DNA of 6,438 bases from Rhizobiaceae bacterium UBA1291 (lineage in GTDB: Bacteria; Pseudomonadota; Alphaproteobacteria; Rhizobiales; Rhizobiaceae). Both the position numbers and the translations under genes were made by a program. The notes under the pieces were generated by a model that saw only the letters and a list, made by a program, of their open reading frames with translations, was not told the origin of the DNA and searched no databases. The DNA lies in NCBI GenBank assembly GCA_002307905.1, contig DBUL01000176.1, forward strand, positions 9,293-15,730, read 5' to 3'. Positions 5,867 through 6,438 of this stretch are shown here, piece by piece. Within the stretch, counting starts at the first letter, position 1. Every line of letters begins with the position of its first letter.

Positions 5867-6438
5867 TTGAGCGATGTCGCCAGAGCAAACGGGATCCTCG
5901 AGATGTCGGGTCTGCGCGATACCGATCGCGACCGCTATCTCGCCTGCCTTCTGACGCCGGCGGCGCGTCGTGGCGCGGTTGCCTCGCTCTACGCCTTTAA
6001 TGCCGAGATTGCCCGCATCCGTGACATTGTGCGTGAGCCTTTGCCGGGCGAAGTGCGGCTGCAATACTGGCGTGACCTGCTGGCCGGTGCTGCTCGCGGC
6101 TCGACCGAGGCCAATCCGATTGCCGCTTCGCTTCTCGAAACGGTCCGGCACCACAACCTCCCGACAGCCGCGCTCGTGGGCATGATCGACGCGCGCGTAT
6201 TCGATCTCTACGACGACCCGATGGAAACGACCGGCATGTTCGAGGGCTATGCCGGCGAGACGGCCGGTGCGCTCATCCAGCTTGCGAGCGTCGTGCTCGA
6301 TCCCGAGGCCGCGGCAGGGGCGGCGACGATCGCTGGTCATGCGGGCGTGGCGCAGGCCATCGCTGGAAGCCTTCTTCTGATGCCCACGCATCGGGCGCGG
6401 GGGCAAATTTATCTGCCGCTCGAGATCCTCTCGGCCAC
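5867..6438 (+). CDS. Phytoene/squalene-synthase-family protein, NDUFAF6-like, 3' partial
   Basis: The first 190 codons of a protein with the trans-isoprenyl synthase (head-to-head) fold; the rest is beyond the window. Seen: RDRYLACLLTPAARRGAV (21-38), LYAFNAEIARIRDIVRE (41-57), VRLQYWRDLL (63-72), RHHNLP (94-99), YAGETAGAL (128-136), and a RARGQIYLP element (176-184) that matches the RRGRVYLP end of true synthases. The first Asp-rich motif (DDxxD, after YAF) reads ARIRD at 49-53, and the second (usually RDVGED) reads LMPTH at 171-175, so both metal-diphosphate-binding clusters are lost. The sequence resembles human NDUFAF6 (the AFN-x-E motif, the WR/WK segment, RHNL, YA-E-T, FLP/YLP). This points to a non-enzymatic assembly role. 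The start is taken as TTG 5867 (GGGA 5855-5858, 8 nt upstream; 16-nt gap after the previous stop). ATG 5903 is an in-frame alternative, also preceded by GGGA. Confidence 0.82.
   Translation, partial: MSDVARANGILEMSGLRDTDRDRYLACLLTPAARRGAVASLYAFNAEIARIRDIVREPLPGEVRLQYWRDLLAGAARGSTEANPIAASLLETVRHHNLPTAALVGMIDARVFDLYDDPMETTGMFEGYAGETAGALIQLASVVLDPEAAAGAATIAGHAGVAQAIAGSLLLMPTHRARGQIYLPLEILSA

Noticed and set aside
5801..6406. Open frame of 201 codons on the - strand opposite the synthase-like gene
   Set aside because: The + strand frame matches a known fold over its whole length; the reverse product is R/H/G-rich with no motif.
1..6438. Defence system, CRISPR array, insertion sequence or prophage
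   Set aside because: No repeats, integrase, transposase or nuclease is present. The AAA+ ATPase and the peptidase-like protein are convergent with separate terminators and look like ordinary core genes.

Overview
The window is a GC-rich stretch of bacterial chromosome. Its gene set (fused secDF downstream of yajC, followed by an Mth938-family gene and a phytoene/squalene-synthase-family gene) and its protein sequences suggest an alphaproteobacterium, most likely of the order Hyphomicrobiales (Rhizobiaceae-like). This is judged from remembered family resemblance, not from a database search. There are no mobile elements, CRISPR arrays, tRNA or rRNA genes, and the region looks like core genome.

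Layout. (1) Positions 1-1319, + strand: the 3' part of an NlpD/DipM-like cell-envelope protein with two LysM modules and a degenerate LytM (M23) domain; its start lies before the window. (2) Positions 1344-1370: a strong, nearly symmetrical stem-loop that probably terminates both this gene and the convergent one. (3) Positions 1377-2249, - strand: a single-gene DUF815-type AAA+ ATPase of unknown role. (4) Positions 2250-2458: a divergent intergenic region with a plausible rhizobial-type promoter for the + strand operon. (5) Positions 2459-6438, + strand: a probable four-gene operon, yajC - secDF (fused) - Mth938/NDUFAF3-like gene - NDUFAF6-like phytoene/squalene-synthase-fold gene. The last gene runs off the right edge. 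The only sizeable gap inside the operon (2807-2882) holds a perfect 9-bp hairpin and a smaller one.

How the genes work together. YajC and SecDF are the accessory membrane module of the Sec translocase, and SecDF uses the proton gradient to help pull proteins across the inner membrane. The two downstream genes resemble, in order, the bacterial counterparts of two human mitochondrial complex I assembly factors, NDUFAF3 and NDUFAF6. The synthase-like protein has lost both aspartate-rich catalytic motifs, which fits an assembly or scaffold role better than prenyl-lipid synthesis. The most interesting reading is therefore an operon linking Sec-dependent membrane insertion to assembly of respiratory complex I or another membrane complex. 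The NlpD-like protein also lacks key metal and catalytic residues and is more likely an activator of cell-wall amidases than a hydrolase.
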